DNA of 64,000 bases, from the NCBI GenBank assembly GCA_964512225.1, contig CAZEKB010000004.1, positions 62,001 through 126,000 on the forward strand, read 5' to 3'. This stretch comes from CAZEKB01 sp964512225. GTDB taxonomy: Bacteria > Myxococcota_A > UBA796 > UBA9615. Each line of letters starts with the position of its first letter. Position 1 is the stretch's first letter. The notes below the pieces were generated by a model. It searched no databases. It was given only the letters and a program-made list of their open reading frames with translations, and was not told the origin of the DNA. The position numbers and the translations under genes are program-made. Shown piece after piece: positions 35,961 to 44,337 of the stretch.

Positions 35961-37253
35961 ATGACCTGGATGAAGACCGCACGCGCACGCACCCCCGGCC
36001 CCGCCCCCGAAGACAAGGAGGACGGCCCCGCGCTCACGGCCGTCTCCGAAGACCCATCAGGCGACGACGAAGCGGACGACACGGAGCCGAGCGCGGAGTT
36101 CGAGGAGGTCCGCTCGGACCACCTCCTGCGCATGTGCAACGCGCTCCTCCAGCCGCTTCGCGTCGAGGTCGGCCAGGTGCACGGCCCCGACTGCGACAAG
36201 CCTCTCCGCACGGTCCTGGGCGAGCTCCAGTACGACATCGACGAAGGTCTCACCGAGCACACGGTCCGCCGCGGCGAGGGGGCGCTGAGGGAGGCGCTGC
36301 CGACCTGGTTCGGCGAGCGCAAGGCCGCGTGGTCCGAGCGCGAGAAGCAGTTCGGAGCGCTGCTGGAGCAGCTCGGCGAGTCCCTCTTCAAGCTCGAGAG
36401 CAAGGACCAGAAGTCCACCGCCCGCATCCGCGACGGCTTGACGCACCTCGAGAGCGGGGCCGGCCGGACCACCCCCGCCCAGATGAAGCGGATCGTCGAC
36501 AACGTGGTCCGCGCCGTGGACGACATGCAGGCCGAGAACGCCCGCCGGGTGCAGAGCATGAGCTCGAAGATCCGCGAGCTCCACGAGCAGGTGGTGGAGA
36601 AGACCCTCGAGGCCACGACCGACCGACTCACGGGCCTCAACAACCGCGCCACCTTCGACGACCGCATCAAGCGGCTGATCACCAAGAGCCGGCTCGCGCC
36701 GTTCCGCTACACCCTGCTGCTGATGGACATCGACCACTTCAAGGCCGTGAACGACACCCACGGACACGTGGAGGGCGATCGTGTCCTCCGGGCCGTCGCG
36801 ACCCAGCTCGAGAAGATCATCCTGCGCAAGTCCGACTTCCTCGCCCGGTACGGGGGCGAGGAGTTCGCGGTGCTCCTGGCCGACGCCGACGGCGACGCGG
36901 GACGCGGAGCCGCCGAGCGCGTCCGGGAGGCCGTGGAGGCGATGGACCTGTCCGTCGAGGGCAAGCCGCTCCCCATCACGATCTCGATCGGGGTCGCCGA
37001 GGGCTGCCGCACCGACTCCCCGAACAAGCTGATCAAGCGCGCCGACGACTCGCTGTACATCGCGAAGAAGACCGGCCGAAACCGCGTCGTGGTCGCGGGC
37101 TCGGGCCCCGGAGCGCGGGTGCGACTCCCCGGCGAGCTCAGCGACCGCGCGCGGGCGGCGCGCAAGGCCAAGCGGACCGAAGAGCAGATGAAGGGACGCC
37201 AAGCGCCGCGGCCGAAGGTAATTTCCCCGCGTGGACGCCTCCCCCGCCGCTGA
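35961..37253 (+). CDS. GGDEF diguanylate cyclase with inhibitory site
   Basis: A 430-residue cytoplasmic protein. The ATG at 35961 has GGAGG 5 bases upstream and is preferred over in-frame ATGs at 35919 and 35925. The N-terminal 230 residues are helical and coiled (a DUF-like sensory part with no membrane helix). The GGDEF domain starts at DRLTGLNNRATFDDRI; the active loop is GGEEF, with an RKSD I-site exactly five residues before it, so product inhibition is expected. MDIDHFKAVNDTHGH is intact. It should make c-di-GMP. PilZ genes lie close by on both sides. Confidence 0.92.
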   Translation: MTWMKTARARTPGPAPEDKEDGPALTAVSEDPSGDDEADDTEPSAEFEEVRSDHLLRMCNALLQPLRVEVGQVHGPDCDKPLRTVLGELQYDIDEGLTEHTVRRGEGALREALPTWFGERKAAWSEREKQFGALLEQLGESLFKLESKDQKSTARIRDGLTHLESGAGRTTPAQMKRIVDNVVRAVDDMQAENARRVQSMSSKIRELHEQVVEKTLEATTDRLTGLNNRATFDDRIKRLITKSRLAPFRYTLLLMDIDHFKAVNDTHGHVEGDRVLRAVATQLEKIILRKSDFLARYGGEEFAVLLADADGDAGRGAAERVREAVEAMDLSVEGKPLPITISIGVAEGCRTDSPNKLIKRADDSLYIAKKTGRNRVVVAGSGPGARVRLPGELSDRARAARKAKRTEEQMKGRQAPRPKVISPRGRLPRR

Positions 37254-37791
37254 CGCCCCCTCCGTCTCCGCGATCGACTGGACCGCCTGGATCGCCCGGG
37301 ACCGGGCCACGCTCATGTTCGTCCGCGACGCCGGGCGAGTGCTCCTCATCCGCAAGAAGCGCGGCCTCGGCGCGGGCAAGATCAACGCGCCCGGGGGACG
37401 CCTCGAGCCCGGCGAGACCGCCCTTCAGTGCGCGATCCGCGAGCTCGAGGAGGAGGTCTGCGTGCGAGCCGGGCCCGCGACGTGGGCGGGGGAGCACCGA
37501 TTCCAGTTCCGCGACGGCTACTCGCTGCACGTTGACGTGTTCGCGGCCTTCGGCTTCACCGGCACGCCCACCGAGACCGACGAGGCGGTCCCCCTCTGGT
37601 TCGAGGAGCGCTCCATCCCCTTCGCCGAGATGTGGGAGGACGATCGGCTGTGGATCCCGCACCTCCTCGCGGGGCGGCGGTTCTCGGGTCGCTACATCTT
37701 CGACGACGACCGCATGGTCGACGCGGCGATCGCCGTCGGCGACGCCGCCCCCGCGGGTCCGGTGCCGGTCGGCGTGCTCCGCCTCAGCTGA
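37231..37791 (+). CDS. MTH1-like Nudix hydrolase
   Basis: A 186-residue protein, GTG start overlapping the previous gene by 23 bases; an ATG at 37315 is a shorter option. The Nudix box GGRLEPGETALQCAIRELEEE is intact up to the usual Gly, which is Cys here (EEVCV). The surrounding sequence resembles mammalian MTH1/NUDT1: GAGKINAPGG, TPTETDEAVPLWFEE, IPFAEMWEDDRLWIPHLL and FSGRYIF. MTH1 hydrolyses 8-oxo-dGTP to keep it out of DNA. It would complement the Fpg glycosylase elsewhere in the window. Substrate is inferred. Confidence 0.85.
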   Translation: MDASPAADAPSVSAIDWTAWIARDRATLMFVRDAGRVLLIRKKRGLGAGKINAPGGRLEPGETALQCAIRELEEEVCVRAGPATWAGEHRFQFRDGYSLHVDVFAAFGFTGTPTETDEAVPLWFEERSIPFAEMWEDDRLWIPHLLAGRRFSGRYIFDDDRMVDAAIAVGDAAPAGPVPVGVLRLS

Positions 37792-38872
37792 CCTCGCCGT
37801 CGGGCGGGAGCCGCTCGAAGGGCCGTCGCGGGCGGTCCGCGGGACGCTCCGGCTCCTCGGCGGGCGCGGGGTCCACCGCGGGCTTCGGGGGCGCGGGCTC
37901 CTCCCAGTCGATCGCGCCCGCGAGGATCCACACGACGTCGCCGCCTCGGTCGTAGCCCGGGGCGTCTTCGTGAGCGGTGAGCTCGGGCAGGGGCACGACG
38001 GTCACCAGGACGGCCTCGCGCTCGAGCCCGGCGGCCGCGGCGACGAGATCCGCGACGGCGGCGGCCCGGTGCTGGGAGAGGGTCACCGGATCGAGGTACT
38101 GGTAGGTCTCGACCCCGTCCTCCCCCGGCTCGACGACGTGCACCACCCGGGCCGGAGACACCTCCGACGGCCCCACGGCCGCCCCGTGCAGATCGATGAT
38201 GGGGGTGACGGGATCGCCGGGCACCGGGCCCTCGCCGGCGTCGCGGGTGATGGAGACGGAGCGATCGATGTCGGGACCGACCACGCCGAGCTCGCGGAGG
38301 CGGGTGCGGACGCGGACCTCCACGGGCCCCTCGATGGCCTTGAGGCCCTTCGCCCACCGGGCGATCGCGGCCCGGCCCTCGTCGGTGGGCCGAGTCCCTT
38401 CGGGGCTGAACAGCTCGGCGACGGGGAAGACGACCCTCGAGCGGGGCCGTCGATCGGTCACCGCGCCCGTCGTGCGCACAGAGTCTCCGACCTGGACGCG
38501 GTCCGCGGGCGCGCCGCTCTCGTCCAGGCCGTCGGGGAGCGCGACGGGGGGGCCGGCGATCTGGGTCGCCACCGCGACGCCCGCGTCGACCGACGTCACC
38601 GACAGGCGACCGACCTCCCACCACAGCACGGCGTCGCGGTACGGGGCGGCCCCTCGGGCCGAGGGCAACCTCCGGTAGACCTGCAGTACCGTGCCTGCGC
38701 CGATGGCGGGCTCGGCGCCCACACGAACGACGTACGTCGGACCGTGCACGGCGACGACGACCCCGGGCTCGCGCTCGGCGGTGGGGGGCTCGGGCGCGGC
38801 GCCGAACTCGACGGCGGCGGCCGTCGACGGGACGGCCAGGGCGAGGATCACGGCGGCGATGCGAAGGGACAT
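37784..38872 (-). CDS. Periplasmic protein with FlgT-like and OmpA-like features
   Basis: A 362-residue protein with a signal peptide (ILALAVPSTAAA). Residues 35-125 resemble the C-terminal domain of FlgT-type proteins: GVVVAVHGPTYVVRVG, GAGTVLQVYRR, WEVGRLSVTSVDAGVAVA. Further on, FPVAELFSPEGTRPTDEGRA looks like the start of an OmpA/MotB wall-binding domain, but the usual LSxxRA helix is not clear. It ends in a Pro/Glu-rich tail. It follows a membrane-protein gene by 14 bases at the distal end of the flagellar cluster, so a flagellar basal-body role is possible but unproven. Its stop overlaps the convergent Nudix gene. Confidence 0.55.
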   Translation of the reverse strand: MSLRIAAVILALAVPSTAAAVEFGAAPEPPTAEREPGVVVAVHGPTYVVRVGAEPAIGAGTVLQVYRRLPSARGAAPYRDAVLWWEVGRLSVTSVDAGVAVATQIAGPPVALPDGLDESGAPADRVQVGDSVRTTGAVTDRRPRSRVVFPVAELFSPEGTRPTDEGRAAIARWAKGLKAIEGPVEVRVRTRLRELGVVGPDIDRSVSITRDAGEGPVPGDPVTPIIDLHGAAVGPSEVSPARVVHVVEPGEDGVETYQYLDPVTLSQHRAAAVADLVAAAAGLEREAVLVTVVPLPELTAHEDAPGYDRGGDVVWILAGAIDWEEPAPPKPAVDPAPAEEPERPADRPRRPFERLPPDGEVS

Positions 38873-38886
38873 GGCGGGCCTCCGGG

Positions 38887-39552
38887 TCACAAGAGGAAGG
38901 TGAGGCCGACGACGACGCCGGCTCCGCTGAGGTCGAGGCCGGCGCGGCCGAAGTCGGCGGCCGATCGCAAGCGACCCTCCACCTGCAGGTAGAGGTCGCT
39001 GGGGCCGCGGATCTCGGTGAAGCGAGGCCCCCCGAACGACAGCTCGGGGAAGGGCAGGCGCAGCTGAAAGCCTCCCGCGACGTGCACGGCCGCCTTGACG
39101 CCGCGCCACTCGCCCGAGCCCCCCTCCTCGACCGACCAGGTCTCCACCGCGCCGACCACGCCCAGGCCGGCTCGCACGATCGGGACGACGGGTTGGCCGT
39201 CGCGCACGGCCAGGCGGGCCCGGCCCTCGACGGCCACCGGGATCTGCCACAGAACGGTCGTGGGCATCGGCTCCTTCGGCGCGATCCCCTCCCCCGTCCG
39301 GCGCTGTACGCCCACGACGAGCCCCACGCCCAGGCGCTCGCCCCACCACGCCCCTCCGCGGAGCTCGATCTCCAGGGGGTGGGTGGTCCCGTAGACCGTG
39401 TCCATCTCCGGCGACGGCTGCCGCTGGATTCCCCCCGCGATCGTCAGCGTGACCGTGCGGGGCGGGGGCTGCGGCAGGCTCGGCAGCGCGGCGAAGGGTT
39501 CGAGCGCCAGCAAGCCGACCACGAGGCCGACGGAGCCGAGGCCCGCGATCAC
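38887..39552 (-). CDS. Outer-membrane-like protein of unknown function
   Basis: A 221-residue protein. The GTG at 39552 overlaps the PilZ gene stop (GTGA). An N-terminal hydrophobic stretch (IAGLGSVGLVVGLLALEPFAAL) is probably a signal or anchor. The rest is built of alternating strands typical of a small beta barrel (RTVTLTIAGGIQ, GERLGVGLVVGVQRR, VAVEGRARLAV, SDLYLQVEGRLRS) and ends in a hydrophobic strand with a final leucine pair (GVVVGLTFLL). No family is recognised. Gene order places it with the flagellar operon's distal genes. Confidence 0.6.
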   Translation of the reverse strand: MIAGLGSVGLVVGLLALEPFAALPSLPQPPPRTVTLTIAGGIQRQPSPEMDTVYGTTHPLEIELRGGAWWGERLGVGLVVGVQRRTGEGIAPKEPMPTTVLWQIPVAVEGRARLAVRDGQPVVPIVRAGLGVVGAVETWSVEEGGSGEWRGVKAAVHVAGGFQLRLPFPELSFGGPRFTEIRGPSDLYLQVEGRLRSAADFGRAGLDLSGAGVVVGLTFLL

Positions 39553-40109
39553 CGGGACCCTCGGCGTCCCCGCAGGCGACGTCGCTGCACCTCGAACAGC
39601 ACGCGGATGAGCCGCTCCTGCGTCACCGAGCTCATCGCGTCGAATTCGAGGGCGATGTCGTACAGGCCCACGCCCTGGGCTCGGCAACGCACGACGCGTC
39701 CGTCCGTGCGGAACGGGACCTGGCTGATGTCGTCCGGGAAGACGAACTCGATCGAGAGCGCGTCGCCGACCGGGTAGCTCGTGGTGCCCACGAAGCCCAT
39801 GCCGCCGGCGGAGAGGTTGGCCTCGACCACGAGGCGAGGCGACCAGCCGCCTGCGGTCGCTTGATCGCCGGCCATCGCGGTGAGGCTGTCGAGCACGCCC
39901 ATGAGCTGGTCGACGAACTGGCGACCCGCGGGGGTGGTGGTCTTGCGGAACCGCTGAGCGGCGCGGCCGAGGCCCTCGTACTGCTCGACGAGATCGCCGG
40001 CGGGGTCGGCTTCGTCGGTGCGCGAGCGGAGTCGCACCCCCAACGTGAGCTCGACTCGGAAGTTGCGTCGTCGATCGAGGCGCTTTGCGGGCTGCGAGCT
40101 GGGCGACAT
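39549..40109 (-). CDS. PilZ-domain protein in the flagellar cluster
   Basis: A 186-residue protein. RRRNFRVEL gives the RxxxR motif near residue 13; after about 75 residues comes ANLSAGGMGFVG, the [DN]xSxxG motif. The 75-residue helical insert between these (LVEQYEGLGRAAQRFRKT and so on) is longer than in a minimal PilZ domain. The C-terminal GLYDIALEFDAMSSVTQERLIRVLFE is standard. It lies after fliS and the fliT-like gene, so it may sense c-di-GMP and act on the flagellum, like YcgR in enterobacteria. That link is inference from position. Confidence 0.85.
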   Translation of the reverse strand: MSPSSQPAKRLDRRRNFRVELTLGVRLRSRTDEADPAGDLVEQYEGLGRAAQRFRKTTTPAGRQFVDQLMGVLDSLTAMAGDQATAGGWSPRLVVEANLSAGGMGFVGTTSYPVGDALSIEFVFPDDISQVPFRTDGRVVRCRAQGVGLYDIALEFDAMSSVTQERLIRVLFEVQRRRLRGRRGSR

Positions 40110-40173
40110 GGATCCTCCGGGGACTTATCCGCCACCTACCGAAGCAAGAGGCGTGCCGGAGTGTCGCCGGAGG

Positions 40174-40518
40174 TCAGTTCGTCTGCTGGATGTACAGCGC
40201 GGAGCTCACGCCGCGGGCGCGGTAGGCGCGGTGGCCGGACCGCGAACGACGCGCGTCGGCGACGGCCTGGGCGAGCGCAGCGAGGCGCGCCCGCAGGGCG
40301 TCCTCGAACCGGGCGGCGGCGATTCGCCGGCGGGAGAGGGCGGCGATCCCGTCGGGGCTGGTGACGACCTCGTGCCAGTCGTCGGTCCGGCGCAGCCGAG
40401 CGTCGAAATCTCGACGGGTGGCCAGCCAGTCGGTCGTCGGGTCTTCGTCGCGCCCGAGCGCGTCGGTCCCGGCGTCGAGGTGATCGGCGTAGGCCTCGAG
40501 CAGCGCGGCTGCGCTCAT
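40174..40518 (-). CDS. Small helical protein in the FliT position
   Basis: A 114-residue, mainly helical protein whose start overlaps the fliS stop (ATGA). It contains LLEAYADHLDAGTDAL near its start and a long C-terminal helix (RIAAARFEDALRARLAALAQ). FliT, the FliD export chaperone, has this size and is usually found directly after fliS, but the sequence itself carries no decisive motif. An alternative is an unrelated small flagellar accessory protein. Confidence 0.5.
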   Translation of the reverse strand: MSAAALLEAYADHLDAGTDALGRDEDPTTDWLATRRDFDARLRRTDDWHEVVTSPDGIAALSRRRIAAARFEDALRARLAALAQAVADARRSRSGHRAYRARGVSSALYIQQTN

Positions 40519-40892
40519 CGCGCGGCCTCGCGGGCGGCGTCGGCGGCCATGTACCAGGTCTCTCGGACGTGCCGCAGGATGCGCAGGGCCTCGGGGAGCC
40601 GCTCCTCTTCGCCGCGGATCGCCTCACCGAGGCGGGCGCTCACGAACATGTAGAGCCGCAGCATGTTGAGGGTGCCTTCGCCGCCGACCTCGATCTCGAG
40701 GCTGCCGACGAGCTCCGACACGATCGCCAGGGACTTGCCCAGCATCCGCCGACGCTCGGCGGGGTCCTGCTCGAGGCGAGCTCGCTCGGCGGACTTCACC
40801 GCTTCGTCCAGGAGCATCAGGAGGATGTCGACGGGGTCTGCGCTGGCCACGTTGGCGCGTCGGTACTGCTGCATGTATCGGCTTGCGGACAT
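40515..40892 (-). CDS. fliS: Flagellin export chaperone FliS
   Basis: A 125-residue helical chaperone that binds the flagellin C-terminus in the cytoplasm to stop early polymerisation. The family start SASRYMQQYRRANVASADPVDILLMLLDEAV and the later LNMLRLYMFVSARL segment match FliS (usually Y-x-x-x-x-V-x-T-A-S-P-x-x-L-x-x-x-L-Y-x-G). It is transcribed after fliD and fliC, in the normal fliC-fliD-fliS order. Confidence 0.93.
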   Translation of the reverse strand: MSASRYMQQYRRANVASADPVDILLMLLDEAVKSAERARLEQDPAERRRMLGKSLAIVSELVGSLEIEVGGEGTLNMLRLYMFVSARLGEAIRGEEERLPEALRILRHVRETWYMAADAAREAAR

Positions 40893-40953
40893 CGGTTCTC
40901 CGGGCTGTCGGGGAGGCGCGGGGGGCGTCGCCGCGCACTCCCCTTATCGGCGC

Positions 40954-42294
40954 TCAAGAGGCGTTGATTGAGTTCAATGCCTCGAGCTGCTGCGTGAGAA
41001 AAGACTCCGTGGACTGATACTCCGCCATGATCAGCTCAAGTGCGGTGAACTGGGCCCGAAGGCGCTGCTCTTCGCGCTCGAGTCGGGCCTCCTGCCGCTC
41101 GATCCGCTCCTGCACGTCGTCGATCTCGGTGGAGAGGCCGTCGATCCGGGGCTCGATGAGCCCGGTCGTGGGATCCGTGACGTCTCCCGTCACCGTCGCC
41201 ATCGACGCGAACAGACCGGACGAGCCGGCGAGCATGGTCACCACGTCGGAGTAGTGGTCGGTCAGGGCCGTGTCGAAGTCGCTGCGATCGAAGGCGAGCT
41301 TCCCGTCCTGGCCGGTGCCGATGCCGATCTCGTTGAGCCCGCTGATCGAGCCCGTGGCGAAGCCGGAGCTCAGCACGTTCGCCAATCGTCGCTCGATCGT
41401 GCGGGTGGTGGAGTCCGTGGCGAGGGGGCCGCCGTCGGCCTCGGCGCTCCCGCGCTGCTCGGTCAGGAAGTCCACGATCTCGTTGTAGGAGTCGATGAAC
41501 TCCTCGATCGAGTCGGCCATGCCGTCGGGATCGGCCGCCACCGTGATCTTGGCGTAGCCGCTCGTGGGCGCGTGCAGGTCCAGCGTCACGCCGGGGATGA
41601 GGTCGGTGACCGTGTTGGTGGGCTTGCGCACCGTGAGGCCGCCGAACCGCATCTCCGCGTCCACGGCCGAGTTGGCGATCTGGAAGCTCGGGTTCGTGCC
41701 TCCGCCGGTCCTCTGGTAGCTGAGGTTCACCCGGTTGGCCACGCCGGTCTGGTCCGCGCTGATCATCAGGCGGTGGGGGTTGCTGCCCACGCCGGTGTCG
41801 AGCACGTAGGCGGTCGCGCCGTCGACGTTGTCGTTGATGTAGGCGGCCAGGCTCGCGACCGTGTTGTTGCCGTTGGAGCCCCGGATCTGGAACTGCGTGG
41901 TCTGGCCCGCGATCGTCAGGGTCATGTTTCCCCTGGCGATGGTGGACGTGGGGGAGTTGAAGCCGCGCGAGCGGTGGATCGAGTTCTCGGCCAGGCGCAC
42001 GACGCGGACGTCGTAGGTGCCGGCGGCGGCCCCGCCCGTCGCGGTGGCGGAGATCTTGGCCTCCTGCGAGGACGTCACGTCGAACGACCCCAGCTCGTTG
42101 GCGGAGTCCATGCCCTGGACCGCGGTCTCGAGGTCACCCAGGAGCGTATTGAAGTCGCGGTAGGCCGAGCGCTTGGCCTCGAGGCCGCCCTTCGTGATCT
42201 CCATGGACGCGATCGGGCGGCGCATCGTCTCCATGACGCCGTTGATGATCGCGCTGGTGTCGAGTCCCGAGACGATTCCGTCGATGCCGGGCAT
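40954..42294 (-). CDS. fliD: Flagellar filament cap FliD
   Basis: A 446-residue cap protein that folds and inserts flagellin at the filament tip. It starts DGIVSGLDTSAIINGVMETM and ends with heptad coils (ERIERQEARLEREEQRLRAQF, then TALELIMAEYQSTESFLTQQ). The central domain (SSQEAKISATATGGAAAGTY, LTIAGQTTQFQI) is the usual beta-rich D2/D3 region. It is secreted without signal peptide through the flagellar type III system. 61 bases separate it from fliS. Confidence 0.94.
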   Translation of the reverse strand: MPGIDGIVSGLDTSAIINGVMETMRRPIASMEITKGGLEAKRSAYRDFNTLLGDLETAVQGMDSANELGSFDVTSSQEAKISATATGGAAAGTYDVRVVRLAENSIHRSRGFNSPTSTIARGNMTLTIAGQTTQFQIRGSNGNNTVASLAAYINDNVDGATAYVLDTGVGSNPHRLMISADQTGVANRVNLSYQRTGGGTNPSFQIANSAVDAEMRFGGLTVRKPTNTVTDLIPGVTLDLHAPTSGYAKITVAADPDGMADSIEEFIDSYNEIVDFLTEQRGSAEADGGPLATDSTTRTIERRLANVLSSGFATGSISGLNEIGIGTGQDGKLAFDRSDFDTALTDHYSDVVTMLAGSSGLFASMATVTGDVTDPTTGLIEPRIDGLSTEIDDVQERIERQEARLEREEQRLRAQFTALELIMAEYQSTESFLTQQLEALNSINAS

Positions 42295-42393
42295 GGGTCA
42301 GCTCCTCTTCAGGGGTGCGATCCGGGGCCCCGATCCGCCGAAGGGCCGCCCCCCGTCAGGAGGGCGACCCGCCGGTCGGGCGACCGGGTTCGG

Positions 42394-43224
42394 TTACTGC
42401 AGCAGCGACAGGGCGGCCTGCGGGGCCGTGTTGGCCTGCGCGAGGATGGCGACGCCGGCCTGCTGGAAGACCTGGTTGCGCGTGAGGTCGGCGGTCTCGG
42501 ACGCGAAGTCCACGTCGCGGATCGTCGACTCGGTGGCGACCAGCTTCTCGGTGTAGTTCTCGAGGTTCGAGAGGGCCGAGCCGAGCCGGTTCTGGATCGC
42601 ACCGTAGGCGGCGCGCGAGGTGTTCACGGAGTCGAGCGCCGTGTCGATGGCCGTGATGGCCGTCTGCGACGTGGCCGCCGTCGACAGGTCGATCGTGCCG
42701 GAGTCGACCGCGAGGGTCGTCGAGCGCGCGTCCTGCAGCGTGACCGTGAGGCGGTTGTTGGCGGCGGCGAAGTGGCCGACCTGGATCTCGACGGTCGCGG
42801 TGGAGCCGTTGGACATCACGAGACCGTTGAACTCGGTCGTATTGGCGATCCGGTCCATCTCGGCCTGCAGGGCCGTGAACTCCGTGGCGAGGTAGCCGCG
42901 CTCCTGGGCCTGGAGCAGACCCGAGGAGGACTGCACCGCGAGCTCGCGCATCCGGGAGAGGATCGCGGTGGTCTCGCTGAGGCCGCCTTCCGCCACCTGC
43001 ACCATGTTGATGCCGTCGGCGGTGTTGCGCGCGGCGACGCGCAGGGACTTGATCTCGGAGCGCATCTGCTCGGAGATCGCGAGGCCCGCGGCGTCGTCGG
43101 CGGCGCGGTTGATGCGAAGGCCCGAAGAGAGCTTCTCGAAGTTGCCCTGCAGGCGGCCCTGGGACCGGCCGAGGTTCTTCTGGACGAAGACGGACGCTAC
43201 GTTGGTGTTGACGCGAAACGGCAT
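42394..43224 (-). CDS. fliC: Flagellin
   Basis: A 276-residue filament subunit with a strong AGGAGG 4 bases before the ATG. The N-terminal D0/D1 segment (VNTNVASVFVQKNLGRSQ, KLSSGLRINRAADDAAGLAI) and C-terminal coil (TRNQVFQQAGVAILAQANTA, ending SLLQ) are standard. The surface domain is short, about 80 residues, with no extra D2/D3. The 176-base region upstream is the widest non-coding gap within the flagellar cluster; it contains a poor sigma-28-like element at 43325-43349 with a 12-base spacer, so its promoter class is uncertain. Confidence 0.97.
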   Translation of the reverse strand: MPFRVNTNVASVFVQKNLGRSQGRLQGNFEKLSSGLRINRAADDAAGLAISEQMRSEIKSLRVAARNTADGINMVQVAEGGLSETTAILSRMRELAVQSSSGLLQAQERGYLATEFTALQAEMDRIANTTEFNGLVMSNGSTATVEIQVGHFAAANNRLTVTLQDARSTTLAVDSGTIDLSTAATSQTAITAIDTALDSVNTSRAAYGAIQNRLGSALSNLENYTEKLVATESTIRDVDFASETADLTRNQVFQQAGVAILAQANTAPQAALSLLQ

Positions 43225-43400
43225 GTTGCCTCCTTCTATGTGCCCACTCGGGGCCGGGATGCCCTACTCGGGCGGAGTAGCGCCCCGGTGGGCCCGGGTG
43301 ACGCTTGTCTGTTGTGCTTGTCTTTTCGTCGGTGATTCCGGGGACTTGACGAGATTGTCGTCGTTCAGGGGTCGTCGGGACCCCATTCCCCGCGATCGGG

Positions 43401-44282
43401 CTACAGCAGCTCGAAGATCGAGGGCGTGCGCGACTTCGCGGTCACCTGGAGGGCCTGCTCGTAGGCCTGGCGCGTCTGCACCACGGCCGAGTAGGCCTCC
43501 ACGATGTCGACCTCCTCCAGCTGAGCTCGGCGATCTTCCAGCGCGGACTCCGCGGACTCGAAGATCGCGTCGAGGTTCTCGAGCAGACCCACGTCCGCCC
43601 CGAGCTCGGAGCGCGACTGGATCACGTGGTCGATCGACGCGGCGAGCTCGTCCAGCCCGGTGCGGATGACCGAGACGTCGTTCGTCTGGAGGCCCGCGAT
43701 GAGACCATCGAGGGCGCCGACGACGTCCTGGTCTCCCGCCGTTCCGCGCAGCAGCTCGCCGCCGTCGGCGGTGACCGGCGCGTCGACGCCCCCCGGGAGG
43801 TCGATCGTGATCTCGTCGGCGTTGCCCTGGTAGGCGCCCGTGGCGGCGAACGCGGGCGCGTCCGTCGCCGAGCCGGCGAACAGGTAGCGGTCCAGGAACT
43901 TCGTATTGCCGAGCTCGATCAGGGTCTGCTTGATCTCGGTGACCTCGGCCGCCGCGGCGGTGCGCTCGGACGCGGACATCGTGGCGTTCGCCATCGCCAG
44001 CGCGACCTCGCGGGCGCGGCTGAGGCGCGTCGTCATCTCCGCCAGGGCGAGCTCGCGGCGCTGGTGCTCGGCGCCCGCCTGGTCGATCTTCGCGCGACCG
44101 ATCGAGTAGTCCTCGGCCGCGGCCTTCGCCAGGAGGGCCCGGCGGCTGCCCGCGGGATCGTCGGAAGGTCGTTCGATGCGGCGGCCGCTCGTGGCGGTTC
44201 GGGACGCCTTGGCCTGATCCGCCTGCTTGCGACGGGTCTCCAGCACCTGGGCGCGGTGGGCCTGAGTTTGCGTGACTCGCAT
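43401..44282 (-). CDS. flgL: Hook-filament junction protein FlgL (HAP3)
   Basis: A 293-residue flagellin-like protein. The N-terminal RRIERPSDDPAGSRRALLAK and C-terminal IVEAYSAVVQTRQAYEQALQ follow FlgL, as do the middle elements NTKFLDRYLFAGSATDAPAF and YQGNADEI. It forms the junction ring between FlgK and the filament. It is transcribed after flgK, with 55 bases between them. Confidence 0.94.
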   Translation of the reverse strand: MRVTQTQAHRAQVLETRRKQADQAKASRTATSGRRIERPSDDPAGSRRALLAKAAAEDYSIGRAKIDQAGAEHQRRELALAEMTTRLSRAREVALAMANATMSASERTAAAAEVTEIKQTLIELGNTKFLDRYLFAGSATDAPAFAATGAYQGNADEITIDLPGGVDAPVTADGGELLRGTAGDQDVVGALDGLIAGLQTNDVSVIRTGLDELAASIDHVIQSRSELGADVGLLENLDAIFESAESALEDRRAQLEEVDIVEAYSAVVQTRQAYEQALQVTAKSRTPSIFELL

Positions 44283-44337
44283 GGTCCGGTCCTCCGAACC
44301 CCGACGGAGGGGCTCGTGCCGATCTCATCGGCTGGAT

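Noticed and set aside
37784..38872. Assignment as true FlgT or MotB
   Set aside because: Only partial motif resemblance; the OmpA-like helix signature is incomplete and there is no membrane helix beyond the signal peptide.
42300..42393. Terminator hairpin after fliC
   Set aside because: GC-rich inverted segments occur but no T-run follows, so it cannot be told from ordinary GC-rich sequence.
43325..43349. Possible sigma-28 promoter before fliC (TCAAG, then CCGACGAA on the minus strand)
   Set aside because: The spacer is 12 bases instead of about 15 and one -10 base differs, so I did not annotate it as a promoter.
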